Notes under the pieces: generated by a model
What the model saw: only the letters and a program-made list of their open reading frames with translations
The model's database searches: none
What the model was told of the DNA's origin: nothing
Made by a program: the position numbers and the translations under genes
Shown here: piece by piece, positions 42,982 to 51,802 of the stretch
Layout of the letters: every line of letters begins with the position of its first letter
Position numbering within the stretch: position 1 is the stretch's first letter
NCBI GenBank assembly: GCA_019186985.1
Contig: JABARQ010000015.1
Coordinates: forward strand, 346,411 to 410,410
Reading direction: 5' to 3'
DNA from: Prosthecobacter sp.
GTDB lineage: Bacteria > Verrucomicrobiota > Verrucomicrobiia > Verrucomicrobiales > Verrucomicrobiaceae
DNA: 64,000 nt

Positions 42982-44220
42982 TTAGCCGCCCAGCGGACCG
43001 GGCGGTGGGGTCATTTGTTCGAGCGCGGCGGTGAAGGAGCTCATGTCCTTGCCGACGACATCGCCGATGAGGCAGTCGATGAGCGCGGCGCGTTGTTCAG
43101 GGAAGCGCTGGGCGAATTTGGGAAAGCTGAACTCGGGGTCGTAGAAGGCGTGGATGAGCTGGCGGATGATGCCGACGCCTTTCCAGAGCGCGGGCTCGAA
43201 GGCTCCGAGCTTCGCAGCCGATAGATCGCCGGATTTCAGAGCTGCATCAATGGAACTGGCGGCGAGTTCGGCGGAACCGAGCGCGAGATAGAGGCCGGAG
43301 GAATAGATGGGATCAAGGAAGGCGCGGGCATCACCGATCATCACCCAGCCGTCGCCGCTGGTCTGGCGGTTCAGGTAGGCGAGCTGGCGGCTGCCGCGAA
43401 CGGGGCCGATGCGCTCCGCGCTGACGAGGCGCTCGGAGAGAGCGGCGCATTTCGAGACTTCGCGCAAAAAAGCGGTCTCCATGTCGTCGCTGTCGCCGAG
43501 GAGATAATGCGGATCAGCGACGATGCCGACGCTGACGATGTCATCCGGGAGCGGGATATACCAAAACCAGCCGCCACCGGGAATCATGAACATGGTGGTT
43601 TCGCCCGCGTCGATGCCGGGCAGGCGTTTTCCGCCGCGATAGTAGCCCCAGGCGGAGGCTTTGCGCAGGTCTTGGAGTTCCTCGCGCAGATGAAGCTGGC
43701 GTCCGATCACGCAGGCGCGGCCTGAGGCATCGACGACGACCTTCGCACGCAGTTCCTCGCCGTTCGTGCTGCCGTTCAAGCGCACGCCGACGGCTTTGTC
43801 GTTCTCAAAGAGCACTTCCTTCACACCGGCATCACGGACGTGAACGCCGCTCTCGCGGGCGTGGTCGAGCATCATCATGTCGAACTCGCTGCGCTCAACC
43901 TGCCAGGTGCGAGCGCGGTCGCCTTCGATGGTTTCGGAGAAATAGAAGGGCGTGGCCTCGTGTCCATCTGCGGAGACGAAACGCACGCTGTGCTTCACCG
44001 GGAAGTGCGAGGTGCGCATCTTCGGCAGCAGGCCAAGGCGGTCGAAAATGCCGTGGGTGTGCGGGATGAGCGATTCGCCGATGTGATAGCGCGGGAAGTG
44101 CGCTGCTTCGAGCACGACGCAGCGATGCCCGGCGCGGCTTAGAAAGGTGCCGAGCGCGGCACCAGCGGGGCCACCGCCGATGACGGCGACATCCCATTCG
44201 TTGTCAGTGGTTGAGTTCAT
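42982..44220 (-). CDS. FAD-dependent oxidoreductase, flavin-halogenase/geranylgeranyl-reductase-like
   Basis: 412 aa. The N-terminal FAD-binding GGGPAG (residues 15-20) is followed by FPRYHIGESLIPHT, RARTWQVERSEFDMMMLDHA and GDARAFLDPIYSSGLYLA, as in the tryptophan halogenase/geranylgeranyl reductase superfamily. GGGWFWYIPLP around residue 215 matches the WxWxIP halogenase motif. Halogenation is only one option; many such proteins are hydroxylases or reductases. It overlaps the PPC gene by four bases (ATGA), so it belongs to the cassette B operon. Confidence 0.8.
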   Translation of the reverse strand: MNSTTDNEWDVAVIGGGPAGAALGTFLSRAGHRCVVLEAAHFPRYHIGESLIPHTHGIFDRLGLLPKMRTSHFPVKHSVRFVSADGHEATPFYFSETIEGDRARTWQVERSEFDMMMLDHARESGVHVRDAGVKEVLFENDKAVGVRLNGSTNGEELRAKVVVDASGRACVIGRQLHLREELQDLRKASAWGYYRGGKRLPGIDAGETTMFMIPGGGWFWYIPLPDDIVSVGIVADPHYLLGDSDDMETAFLREVSKCAALSERLVSAERIGPVRGSRQLAYLNRQTSGDGWVMIGDARAFLDPIYSSGLYLALGSAELAASSIDAALKSGDLSAAKLGAFEPALWKGVGIIRQLIHAFYDPEFSFPKFAQRFPEQRAALIDCLIGDVVGKDMSSFTAALEQMTPPPGPLGG

Positions 44221-46355
44221 GGTGACTGAGTTGGCTCCTCATGTGCGGCGCATTCGGCCACACGTTTTGAGGTGAAGGCATCGGTGAGCAGGCCTTCGAC
44301 GTAGAGGCCCTCGATCTGGCGGAGACGACCGGTGACCTGGCTCTTGGTAAATTTGGCCGTGGTGCCGACGAGTTTTTTCTTCGCTTCCTCGATGTCCGCA
44401 GGCGTGGCGGGCGGCATGACGCGTTTCGGCGCGGGTCTGTTGTCTGGATCAAAGACAACGGCCTTCAAATCGGGCGCGGGGACGAGATGACGCCAGAGGA
44501 ATGCCTGCATGCGGTCCTCGCAGGGCACGGCGTCGTGTTGCAGCGCGGCTTGATTCGCAGCCTGCGTGGTGCTGCCAGTGACGATGAGATCAAAGGCCGG
44601 CGTAGAGGAGGGCAGATCGCATTTGATGGCGAGTCGCGCGACGCTTTGCGTGCCGGTGAGAGTGACCGGTTTGCACGACACTCCGGCGGGCGGATTCTTC
44701 AAGGTGATGGTGATGGGCGCGGTGCAGCCGTCCTTGCGCTGCACATAGACGCTGATGCTGCCGCCGCCGGATTTGGCGCGCAGCGTGATGCTCGATGGCA
44801 CGGTGCGCAGGGCAAAATCCGGCCGCGCGGCGCTGATGCGCAGGCGGTAGCCGTATTCCTCCCCGCCGCCGCGCACAGTGTCGCTGATGTGGACGCGATA
44901 CGCGCCGTCGGTGGGCAGCTTGAGTGTGGCATACGAGTCGGCGTGGTGCGTGTTCACGCCGTTGCCGGCGTCTTCATAGTCATCGTTAAAGGCGAGCATC
45001 TTGCCGTCGGGTCCGGTGATTTTGAGCACGGGGTCCATCGGCGACTCCAGGCGGCGTGCCTGCACCTCGGTCACGAGGTCCTGCCCGGCCTTCCCTTGGA
45101 ACTCAAAGACATCCCAGTCGCCTTTTTTGTCGATACGGCCGTTCACGATGACGGGCAGCGTGACTTTCTGCGCGGCGCTGCTGCTGTCGTTCGGCTCTTT
45201 GTCGAAGGTCTCCGGCAAGCTGTCGAGCGCGAAGGGCACGGCGTTTGAAACGACGCCTGTCACGATGGCTGCCACGCTTTGCACGCCTGCGCCAGCGTCT
45301 TTCGCGGGCTGCTTCAAAGCCGCACCTTCGAGATTCCAGCCCTGCATCTTGAGCTGATGTGTCTCGCCGACGTGGCCTCCGAGCGGGAAGACGCTGGTGA
45401 GATAAGGCTGCTCGCCGATGGTGATGCGATACACAAAGTCCTCGCGTCCACGATGGATCGCATCCGAGATGGCAGCGGTGTATTCGCCGTCCTGCGGCAC
45501 CTCGAAGAGCACGACGGGGTCCGGCTTGAAGCGAAAATCATCCTGGTAGGCGACTTCTTTTCCTTTGCTGTCGTAAAGCGCGAGCACGGGCTGGAACCAG
45601 CCGGGCACGGCATCGGCGATGAAGGGAATCAATTGCCTTGCGAGCGCGGAGATGACCAGCCGCTGGCCTTTGCGGGCGGTGAAACGGTAGCGGTTCACCT
45701 CGCCGGAGGCGATCTGGCCGTTGAGCGTGCAGGGCGGTGTGACGTTGACCAGTTCCTCTTCGATGGGCCGTTTGCGCAGCGCGAGCTGTTCCTTGCCGAG
45801 GACTTGAAACTCGGCGGTGAGCATGGGCTTGCGCGTCATCTCAGGGAGCTGGCCGACGTGGAAGGCGAGCGGGTTCGACACACCCTGATGAGTGACGAGC
45901 CGCAACTCCCGCTTTCCAGGCGTGGCGTCTTTCGCGATGGTGAAATCGAGAAACACGAGGCCCGAGAGCGCGGCGCTGGCGGGACGCTGGCAGTATTCAC
46001 CGATGCGCTTCTCGATGCGGGCGATGAGATCGTCCGTGGCTGGGTCGGGTGCCTTTGCGGCTTTTTGCGCGGCCTTCAGCTCGCGCAACTGGTCGCGCAG
46101 CAGCGTGATCTCCTGCGGGCCGATGCGGCTGAAGCAACGATCCACCTTGGCACTGACACCGCCGCCGGTGACGATGACTCCGGTGACGTTGTCGAGCGAC
46201 TGCCCGCCGATCTTCACGGCAAAGGTGGCACCCTGCTGGCCGCCAGCGGGATAGACGTAGCCCATGTATGGCCGTGACTGCGCTTTGACCTTCGGAGCCG
46301 CGAGAGCCATCACCGCGGTGGCGGCGAGCACGGCAGTGACCAGTGTCATTTTCAT
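44217..46355 (-). CDS. PPC-domain secreted protein, cassette B
   Basis: 712 aa, homologous in layout to the cassette A protein at 25429. It has a signal peptide (VTAVLAATAVMALAAP), an IPT-like start (MGYVYPAGGQQGATFAVKIGGQSL), a first PPC domain (ASGEVNRYRFTARKGQRLVISALARQLIPFIADAVPGWFQ, seen around residue 215) and a second (KKGDWDVFEFQGKAGQDLVTEVQARRLESP; FNDDYEDAG). The C-terminal VPCEDRMQAFLWRHLVPAPD matches the other copy; then an extra helical tail of about 60 residues is present only here. Confidence 0.85.
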   Translation of the reverse strand: MKMTLVTAVLAATAVMALAAPKVKAQSRPYMGYVYPAGGQQGATFAVKIGGQSLDNVTGVIVTGGGVSAKVDRCFSRIGPQEITLLRDQLRELKAAQKAAKAPDPATDDLIARIEKRIGEYCQRPASAALSGLVFLDFTIAKDATPGKRELRLVTHQGVSNPLAFHVGQLPEMTRKPMLTAEFQVLGKEQLALRKRPIEEELVNVTPPCTLNGQIASGEVNRYRFTARKGQRLVISALARQLIPFIADAVPGWFQPVLALYDSKGKEVAYQDDFRFKPDPVVLFEVPQDGEYTAAISDAIHRGREDFVYRITIGEQPYLTSVFPLGGHVGETHQLKMQGWNLEGAALKQPAKDAGAGVQSVAAIVTGVVSNAVPFALDSLPETFDKEPNDSSSAAQKVTLPVIVNGRIDKKGDWDVFEFQGKAGQDLVTEVQARRLESPMDPVLKITGPDGKMLAFNDDYEDAGNGVNTHHADSYATLKLPTDGAYRVHISDTVRGGGEEYGYRLRISAARPDFALRTVPSSITLRAKSGGGSISVYVQRKDGCTAPITITLKNPPAGVSCKPVTLTGTQSVARLAIKCDLPSSTPAFDLIVTGSTTQAANQAALQHDAVPCEDRMQAFLWRHLVPAPDLKAVVFDPDNRPAPKRVMPPATPADIEEAKKKLVGTTAKFTKSQVTGRLRQIEGLYVEGLLTDAFTSKRVAECAAHEEPTQSP

Positions 46356-46367
46356 GGCGGTGAGTGG

Positions 46368-47738
46368 TTACATGATTTCAGTGAGCAAACCGGCGGACTT
46401 CACGCCTTCCTCACCGTAGGGCAGGACGTGGGCTTCGAGGCCCATCGGGTGCGGGAGTTTTGCCTTCGGATCGATGCCCGCGAGCTGATAGACGCTGCCA
46501 AGTAAATCCACGGGATATACGGGGCGGTCCTTCACCTCCTCCGCCTTGGCATCGGAGGAACCGACAACGTGGCCGCCTTTGAATCCGCCGCCCGCGACAA
46601 GCACGGAGAAGACCTTGCCGTAGTGATTGCGCCCGCCATTCCACGGCGGCTGCCAGTCGATCTTTGGCCCACGTCCAAACTCACCGCAGCACCACACGAG
46701 CGTGCTTTCCAGCAAGCCGCGCTCTTTGAGGTCGAGCAGCAGCGCGGCGAGACCTTGATCGAGCTCCGGCGCCTGGCGGCCCATCGTCTGGAAGTGATTG
46801 CTGTGCGTGTCCCAGCCGCCGGGATAATTGATCACGATGTAAGGCACGCCCGACTCCACCATGCGCCGCGCGGCGAGGCAGTCCTGGCCGAAGGTGTGGC
46901 GCCCGTAGCGGTCGCGCAGTTCAGGTTTCTCCTTCGAGAGATCGAAGACCTCGCGTCCTTTGCCGAGGATCATGTCATACGCCTCCGCCTTGGCCTGCTC
47001 GGAGGCGGTGAGTTGCGCATCGCCGCCTGCGGTTTGCCTCAGCGTGTCCATTTTCGCGAGCAAATCACGCCGCGCCTGCTGGCGTGTATCGCTGATGCTG
47101 CGGGAGATGACTCCCTCGACCTCGAAGCGGGAGGCGTTTGGATCGCCGCCGGTGGCAAAAGGCTTCAACTTGGCCCCGAGGAAGCCTTCTTCTGAAAAAC
47201 GGCCCTGTGGCTGCGTGAGCACCACATAGGGCGGGAGCACGCCTTTGTAGTTTTTGCCACGAAAATACGAAAACACCGCGCCGACGCTCGGATACGCCAG
47301 ACGCTCGCCTGGCTGATGAGCGGTCTGCACGAGATACGCAGCGGTTTCGTGGCCGTTGTTGCCATGCGTCATGCTGCGGATGAGTGAAAACTTGTCCGCC
47401 TGCTGCGCGAGTTTTGGAAACCACTCGCTTAGCCGGATGCCAGCCACGTTGGTGGAGAGCGGGGCCTTCATCGGGCCATTGTAATCGTAGCCCGCGTCCG
47501 GTTTCGGGTCCCAGGTGTCGTTGTGGGACATGCCGCCCCACAGGAAGACCTGGATGACGGATTTCGCCTTCGTTTTGAAGGGTGCGGCAGGCAATGCCTG
47601 CGGCGCTGGAGCGGTGGCGGCGTGTGTGTTGGAAAACAACACGCTCGCGGTGCTGAAGAGACCGGCCTGCATGACATCCCGCCGCGTGGTGGAGCGGCTG
47701 CATGTCATGCCGATTTGATGGAGGTTCGACGTGCTCAT
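46368..47738 (-). CDS. DUF1501 protein, cassette B
   Basis: 456 aa from the ATG at 47738; longer upstream frames run into the preceding gene. Tat-like TTRRDVMQAGLFSTA lies near residue 18. DUF1501 motifs are IQVFLWGGMSHNDTWDPKP, SMTHGNNGHETAAYLVQT, AARRMVESGVPYIVINYPGGWDTH and CCGEFGRGPKI. Compared with copy A, the GPCHIDTFD block is replaced by GMSHNDTWD. The upstream DUF1549 gene ends 20 bases before it. Confidence 0.9.
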   Translation of the reverse strand: MSTSNLHQIGMTCSRSTTRRDVMQAGLFSTASVLFSNTHAATAPAPQALPAAPFKTKAKSVIQVFLWGGMSHNDTWDPKPDAGYDYNGPMKAPLSTNVAGIRLSEWFPKLAQQADKFSLIRSMTHGNNGHETAAYLVQTAHQPGERLAYPSVGAVFSYFRGKNYKGVLPPYVVLTQPQGRFSEEGFLGAKLKPFATGGDPNASRFEVEGVISRSISDTRQQARRDLLAKMDTLRQTAGGDAQLTASEQAKAEAYDMILGKGREVFDLSKEKPELRDRYGRHTFGQDCLAARRMVESGVPYIVINYPGGWDTHSNHFQTMGRQAPELDQGLAALLLDLKERGLLESTLVWCCGEFGRGPKIDWQPPWNGGRNHYGKVFSVLVAGGGFKGGHVVGSSDAKAEEVKDRPVYPVDLLGSVYQLAGIDPKAKLPHPMGLEAHVLPYGEEGVKSAGLLTEIM

Positions 47739-47758
47739 GATGATTCGGAGGTTGGGGG

Positions 47759-49609
47759 TTAGTGACGAAACAAAAACTCGCTGCTGTTGAGCAGCGCCCA
47801 CGCGATGTCGTTCCACTCCTCGGTGCGTTTGCCGGTGCGCGGTTTGCCGACTTTGTTCAGACCTTCCCTTGGCTCGCCATACGAGAGAGCCAGCTCCACC
47901 TCGGCGGAGGTCGGCAGGCGCGAGAGGATGGTCAGATAAAGCTCGTCGAGCGTTTTCTGCGGCGTGCGTCTCGCATTGATGATGTCTCTGAGGCCGGGAC
48001 CGCTCTCCAGCTTCTTTTGAATCTGGGTGGAGTTCAAAAGATGCAACCACTGCGGCGCGATGAACTTGTTCGACCGCTCTTCCTCCATGCCAGTGGCGCG
48101 CGCCGAACGTCCGAAGAGCGCGAGGAAGGGACTGGTGATGCTGCCGTCGCCAATCGACATCGCCGGCTCGCCCTGCGGGATGTAGGTGAAGGGCTCGGGA
48201 ATGGCGCTGGTGTAAAGCTCAGTGGTGCCGGTGATCTTGTTGATCGCATCAATGATCAGTTCGGCCTCCAGACGGCGCAGCGGATAGCGGGCAAAGTGCG
48301 CCTCCGGCTTCGTGTCGCCTAGCAGCGAGGATGCCTGGTAGGTGTTCGAGTTCAAAATGAGCCGGTAAAGGTGCTTCAAGTTGTATTTCGACTTCACCAG
48401 CTCGCCTTCGAGATAAGCGAGCAGCTCGGGATTCGACGGCGGATTGTTTTCACGGAGGTCATCCGGCGCATGGATGATGCCGCGACCCAGAAACCAGGAC
48501 CAAACGCGGTTCGCGATGCTCCGCGTGAACCACGGATTTTTCGGCGTGATGAGCCATTCTGCGAAGACTTCGCGCGGATCGCGGTCCTCCGGAAGCTTGA
48601 TCTTCTTCCCATCCGGGAACACCGCCTCGCCTGTCGCTGGCAACGCCGGAGCGTCCGTCGTGGCGACACCTTGCGCGGGCGCGGCAGGTTTTCCGATCTC
48701 CTCGATGGAGGCTTTCCCCGGCGCGATGTTTCCCGCCAGCGTGTGCGTGCCCATCGGGTCCCAGAAGACGTGCTCCTCCTTCCACTCGCTCGTCGGCTTG
48801 TAGCCCACCTGCGTGAAGAACCGAGCCATGCACGCGAGCTTCTCCGGCTTCCACGCATCCGTGCGTACGCCCATGAAGGTGAGCGCCACCGTGGATGCTA
48901 TGCCCTCCGGCTCGCGGTTCTGCATCGCGCGGTAAAAGTTCACGGGACCGACGCGGAAGTTGCTGCCGCTCGATGTCAGCAGATCACGCGCGAACTGATC
49001 GTAGGGCATGTTGTCCTCAATCGCCGTCATCACCCAACGGTGATAGGCCTGCGCCGCGTTCGGCCACAGATTGATCGGGAACTCCGCCTTGATGCGCAGC
49101 AGATCGCTCCACTTCATGGCCCAATACACCGCGAACTCATCGCGCTGGAGCAGCGCCTCGATCAAAGCACGGCGTTTGTCCGGTTTCGTGTCCTCGATGA
49201 AGGCGCGCGCCTCAGCCGCCGTCGGCAACGTGCCGATGACATCGAGGAAGGCGCGGCGCACAAACACCGCGTCTGGACAGAGCACCGCTTTGACACCGAG
49301 CGGCGCGAGTTTCGCCATCACGAGCCTGTCGATCTCGCCCGCAGGCTTCACCGGCGAGGTGCTCTCGTAGATCGGCGGCTCAACCTTGGGTTCCGGTTTC
49401 GGCTGCGGAGGCGGCAGCACCGGCACAGCGGCCTTTTTGGATGCCGTGGCGAGCAGCGGTGACTTCGCTGCATTGGCTTTTGGAGTCGCTGGCGTGGGTT
49501 TGACGGCAGGCGACGGCGCGGCGGCAGGCGTGCTTTTGCGTGCCGTGTCGTCAACCGCTCCGGCTGCGGTCATCGCGGCCAGCAGGAAGAAGAGACATGG
49601 GGGGTTCAT
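47759..49609 (-). CDS. DUF1549/DUF1553 protein, cassette B
   Basis: 616 aa, about 90 residues longer than copy A because of a Pro/Ala/Lys-rich linker after the signal peptide (residues about 20-85) and an insert near residues 290-330. Core motifs are shared with copy A (FVRRAFLDVIGTLPTAAEARAF; KWSDLLRIKAEFPINLWPNAAQAYHRW; NRVWSWFLGRGIIHAPDDLR; YPLRRLEAELIIDAINKITGT). No CxxCH heme motif is present. It starts six bases after the Rid-like gene ends. Confidence 0.88.
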   Translation of the reverse strand: MNPPCLFFLLAAMTAAGAVDDTARKSTPAAAPSPAVKPTPATPKANAAKSPLLATASKKAAVPVLPPPQPKPEPKVEPPIYESTSPVKPAGEIDRLVMAKLAPLGVKAVLCPDAVFVRRAFLDVIGTLPTAAEARAFIEDTKPDKRRALIEALLQRDEFAVYWAMKWSDLLRIKAEFPINLWPNAAQAYHRWVMTAIEDNMPYDQFARDLLTSSGSNFRVGPVNFYRAMQNREPEGIASTVALTFMGVRTDAWKPEKLACMARFFTQVGYKPTSEWKEEHVFWDPMGTHTLAGNIAPGKASIEEIGKPAAPAQGVATTDAPALPATGEAVFPDGKKIKLPEDRDPREVFAEWLITPKNPWFTRSIANRVWSWFLGRGIIHAPDDLRENNPPSNPELLAYLEGELVKSKYNLKHLYRLILNSNTYQASSLLGDTKPEAHFARYPLRRLEAELIIDAINKITGTTELYTSAIPEPFTYIPQGEPAMSIGDGSITSPFLALFGRSARATGMEEERSNKFIAPQWLHLLNSTQIQKKLESGPGLRDIINARRTPQKTLDELYLTILSRLPTSAEVELALSYGEPREGLNKVGKPRTGKRTEEWNDIAWALLNSSEFLFRH

Positions 49610-49615
49610 GGCGAA

Positions 49616-50995
49616 TCATCGGGTGGTCTGAAGCTGGGACTGGGGTTTGCGCACACGGGAGAAGGCCACGCCCTCGATCTCCACGAGCAGGTCCGAGCGG
49701 CACACATCCGCCACCGCGTAAATGGAGGGAACATGGCCCACGCGACGCTCGCAAACGGCGCGGCATGCCTCGTAGTCCTCAGGTCGTTTCACATACACAT
49801 GCAACCGCGCGAGATCCTCGAAAGTGGCTCCAGCATCCGCCCAGCCCTGCCGCGCAAAGTTTTCCGGTGCGATGAGCTTCTCGATGTTTGTGAGCGTCTG
49901 CTCCGTCTGCTTCACGATGTCACCTCTGTGGACTGTTTCAGAGTTCACGATGCTCGCCGTCCCGGAGATCCACGTCGTGACATACTCGCCTGCCCGCACC
50001 GCCATCGCGCGGGCGAACTTCGGGCTCTTGAGGGAATACTCCTTCGGATAATCGAAGGCGGAGGTTTGAAGTGGATTCTCCAGCGCCATGAGCTGCACAT
50101 CCTCGCGATCTGTCTGCAAGGCCATGCAGGCCGTGACCAGTCCATGGCAAAGCGTGCCGATGCCCGTGCTGGCCGGATAGATGGCATGGCCGTTGTGTGC
50201 CAACTTCACCGGCCGGTGCTCAAAGTCGATGCCTGCAAAGAAGTCTGTGCGGGCGCGGTTCAGCTCGCGGTAGCGCTCCACACCATCCACCTCCTCCGTG
50301 ATGCAGCCCTGGTAGAGCCAGGTTCGCACCACATCCTGAAAACCCGCCCCCGAGCGTGCCAGCACACGCCGCATGCTGGAGAATGCCTCTGCCGACTGCT
50401 CGTAAGGCGTGCGCCCCTCCAGATGCAGCGAACCGCCGGACGCATAAATCCAGCGCAGGCCGTCATAGCTCACCGTCACCAAGTCCTCCGAGTGATACTC
50501 CACTTCCGCCGCGTTCGTGTTCACCGCCCAAGCCTCGATGGCCAGCCCGCGTCCCTCGCAGGGAGGTTGCACGACAAAAAGCGTCAGCGGCATCTGCCCG
50601 CCATAGCATGCTTCGAGAATCTGCTTCGCCACCGGCACATCCGCGCGATCCCTCACAAACACGGTCTGCATCGTCACCGCCATTGGCTCGCTTTGCTGGC
50701 GCAGGATAGCGCGGATCGTTGAAGCCGCTTCCCACGCCTCATCGCGGAAGCTGCCGCCGCCCTCCGGCGTCACCATCATCGCAACGCGCTTCACTTTGCC
50801 CAGATCGATCACCGTGTGATGCTGCTCGCCGATGAGATGCGGCGGGAACTCCAGACCGGTGACTTCGGCATCATGGCTTCGCATGACACGATTGCGGTTT
50901 CCTAGCAGCCTGCGGTCAGGAGCCAGACTGTGGGCGACAAATCCATCGGGGGAAGAGAGTATCATGGCATGCGGGGGGAGGATGTGTAATTGCAT
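49616..50995 (-). CDS. Rid superfamily / FkbO-Hyg5 chorismatase-like protein, cassette B
   Basis: 459 aa from the ATG at 50995; I chose this over the TTG at 51010 because a GGAGGCGGAG ribosome site lies just before it. It is strongly similar to the protein at 21074, with long identical runs (CEGRG, WIYASGGSLH, VVRTWLYQGCITEEVDG, ENPLQTSAFDYPKEYS, LTNIEKLIAPENFAR). It leads a seven-gene minus-strand operon: Rid-like, DUF1549/1553, DUF1501, PPC, flavoprotein, DUF2264, ric. An NsrR-like box lies 15 bases upstream. Confidence 0.78.
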   Translation of the reverse strand: MQLHILPPHAMILSSPDGFVAHSLAPDRRLLGNRNRVMRSHDAEVTGLEFPPHLIGEQHHTVIDLGKVKRVAMMVTPEGGGSFRDEAWEAASTIRAILRQQSEPMAVTMQTVFVRDRADVPVAKQILEACYGGQMPLTLFVVQPPCEGRGLAIEAWAVNTNAAEVEYHSEDLVTVSYDGLRWIYASGGSLHLEGRTPYEQSAEAFSSMRRVLARSGAGFQDVVRTWLYQGCITEEVDGVERYRELNRARTDFFAGIDFEHRPVKLAHNGHAIYPASTGIGTLCHGLVTACMALQTDREDVQLMALENPLQTSAFDYPKEYSLKSPKFARAMAVRAGEYVTTWISGTASIVNSETVHRGDIVKQTEQTLTNIEKLIAPENFARQGWADAGATFEDLARLHVYVKRPEDYEACRAVCERRVGHVPSIYAVADVCRSDLLVEIEGVAFSRVRKPQSQLQTTR

Positions 50996-51009
50996 CAACT
51001 CCGCCTCCA

Positions 51010-51032
51010 AAGTTGCAGAGTTTATGCAACAA
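51010..51032. promoter_or_regulatory. NsrR-like operator (8-7-8), cassette B
   Basis: AAGTTGCA-N7-TGCAACAA is a six-base-core inverted repeat (TTGCA/TGCAA) with the same half-site length and spacing as the sites at 20985 and 62527. It sits between the end of the Rrf2-type gene and the start of the Rid-like gene, 15-37 bases before the start codon, where a bound repressor would block transcription. Confidence 0.6.
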
Positions 51033-51189
51033 TTAGAACGCCATGCGCATGCCCACCAAAACGCTCATATTTGCCATCCACTGTGCCGCCTTTGCCTTTA
51101 ATTACTTTATAACCGATTGGAACGACATGCATAAGCCAACCTGGTTAACCTTCGCTCCGTGCTAACGAAACCTCGCCCGGCTCCACTTT

Positions 51190-51615
51190 TCATCGTGAAC
51201 GACTTTTCAGCCCGCAAAACGGTCCCAGGTGCTGCTTTTGCAAAAAACTGTCCACCTGCTCAGCGGCGGCGGAGATCGCGTCGTGCATGGGGCATGGTGG
51301 GCCGTTCCCGCACCAGTTCGGGCCAAAGGGGCACATCGGGCGGATGTCGATCGGTTCAAAGATGGAGACGATGTCGTGGAGCGAGATTTGATGCGGCGGC
51401 CGGGCCAGCCGGTAGCCGCCGGTGGGGCCGGTGATGCCGCTGGTGATGCCATGCAGCGAAAGCTGTGCAAGCACCTTTGCCACCAGAGGCCGTGGCAGCT
51501 CCCGTACGTCCGCGATCTCCGAGGCGCTCACCCGCGTGTCTTCGGCATCGTATTTCTCCGCCAGATAGCTGGCGGCCGAGATGGCTTGTTGCGCGAGTTT
51601 TCCGATCTTGAGCAT
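51190..51615 (-). CDS. nsrR: Rrf2-family regulator, NsrR/IscR type
   Basis: 141 aa from the ATG at 51615 (MLKIGKLAQQAISAASYLAEKY). The winged helix follows the Rrf2 pattern (VSASEIADVRELPRPLVAKVLAQLSLHGITSGITGPTGGYRLARP, seen at about residues 33-77). Three cysteines in CPFGPNWCGNGPPC (C-x6-C-x5-C) are placed as the Fe-S ligands of NsrR/IscR proteins, with slightly different spacing. It is divergent from norC and directly upstream of cassette B, so NO sensing is the likely role; IscR-like Fe-S sensing is the alternative. Confidence 0.82.
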   Translation of the reverse strand: MLKIGKLAQQAISAASYLAEKYDAEDTRVSASEIADVRELPRPLVAKVLAQLSLHGITSGITGPTGGYRLARPPHQISLHDIVSIFEPIDIRPMCPFGPNWCGNGPPCPMHDAISAAAEQVDSFLQKQHLGPFCGLKSRSR

Positions 51616-51753
51616 GGTGACGCGGTGCTCAGATGCACCCGCTGTGACAGCGGACAAGGAATGTTTTTCTGCTTTGCCAATATCCGCGCAGCAGATGCCA
51701 CGATCAACGCGGCCTTCGATCTTGTTGCCTGAGGTGCGGAAGGCTTTCATGGC

Positions 51754-51779
51754 AAATACAGAACTCTGGTTCTGCATTT
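51754..51779. promoter_or_regulatory. 26-bp palindromic operator, norC
   Basis: AAATACAGAA-N6-TTCTGCATTT is an inverted repeat with one mismatch, 23 bases before the GTG chosen for norC. Its half-sites match those of the palindrome at 63919 upstream of norE at 16 of 20 positions, with the same six-base spacer. Confidence 0.6.
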
Positions 51780-51802
51780 CTAACCTGAACTCCTTTGCCG
51801 CC

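Noticed and set aside
51631..51653. Second NsrR-like box directly upstream of the Rrf2 gene (AGATGCA, then CCGCTG-TGA-CAGCGG)
   Set aside because: Only one half-site fits; the other feature is a separate short palindrome. Too weak to call an autoregulatory operator.
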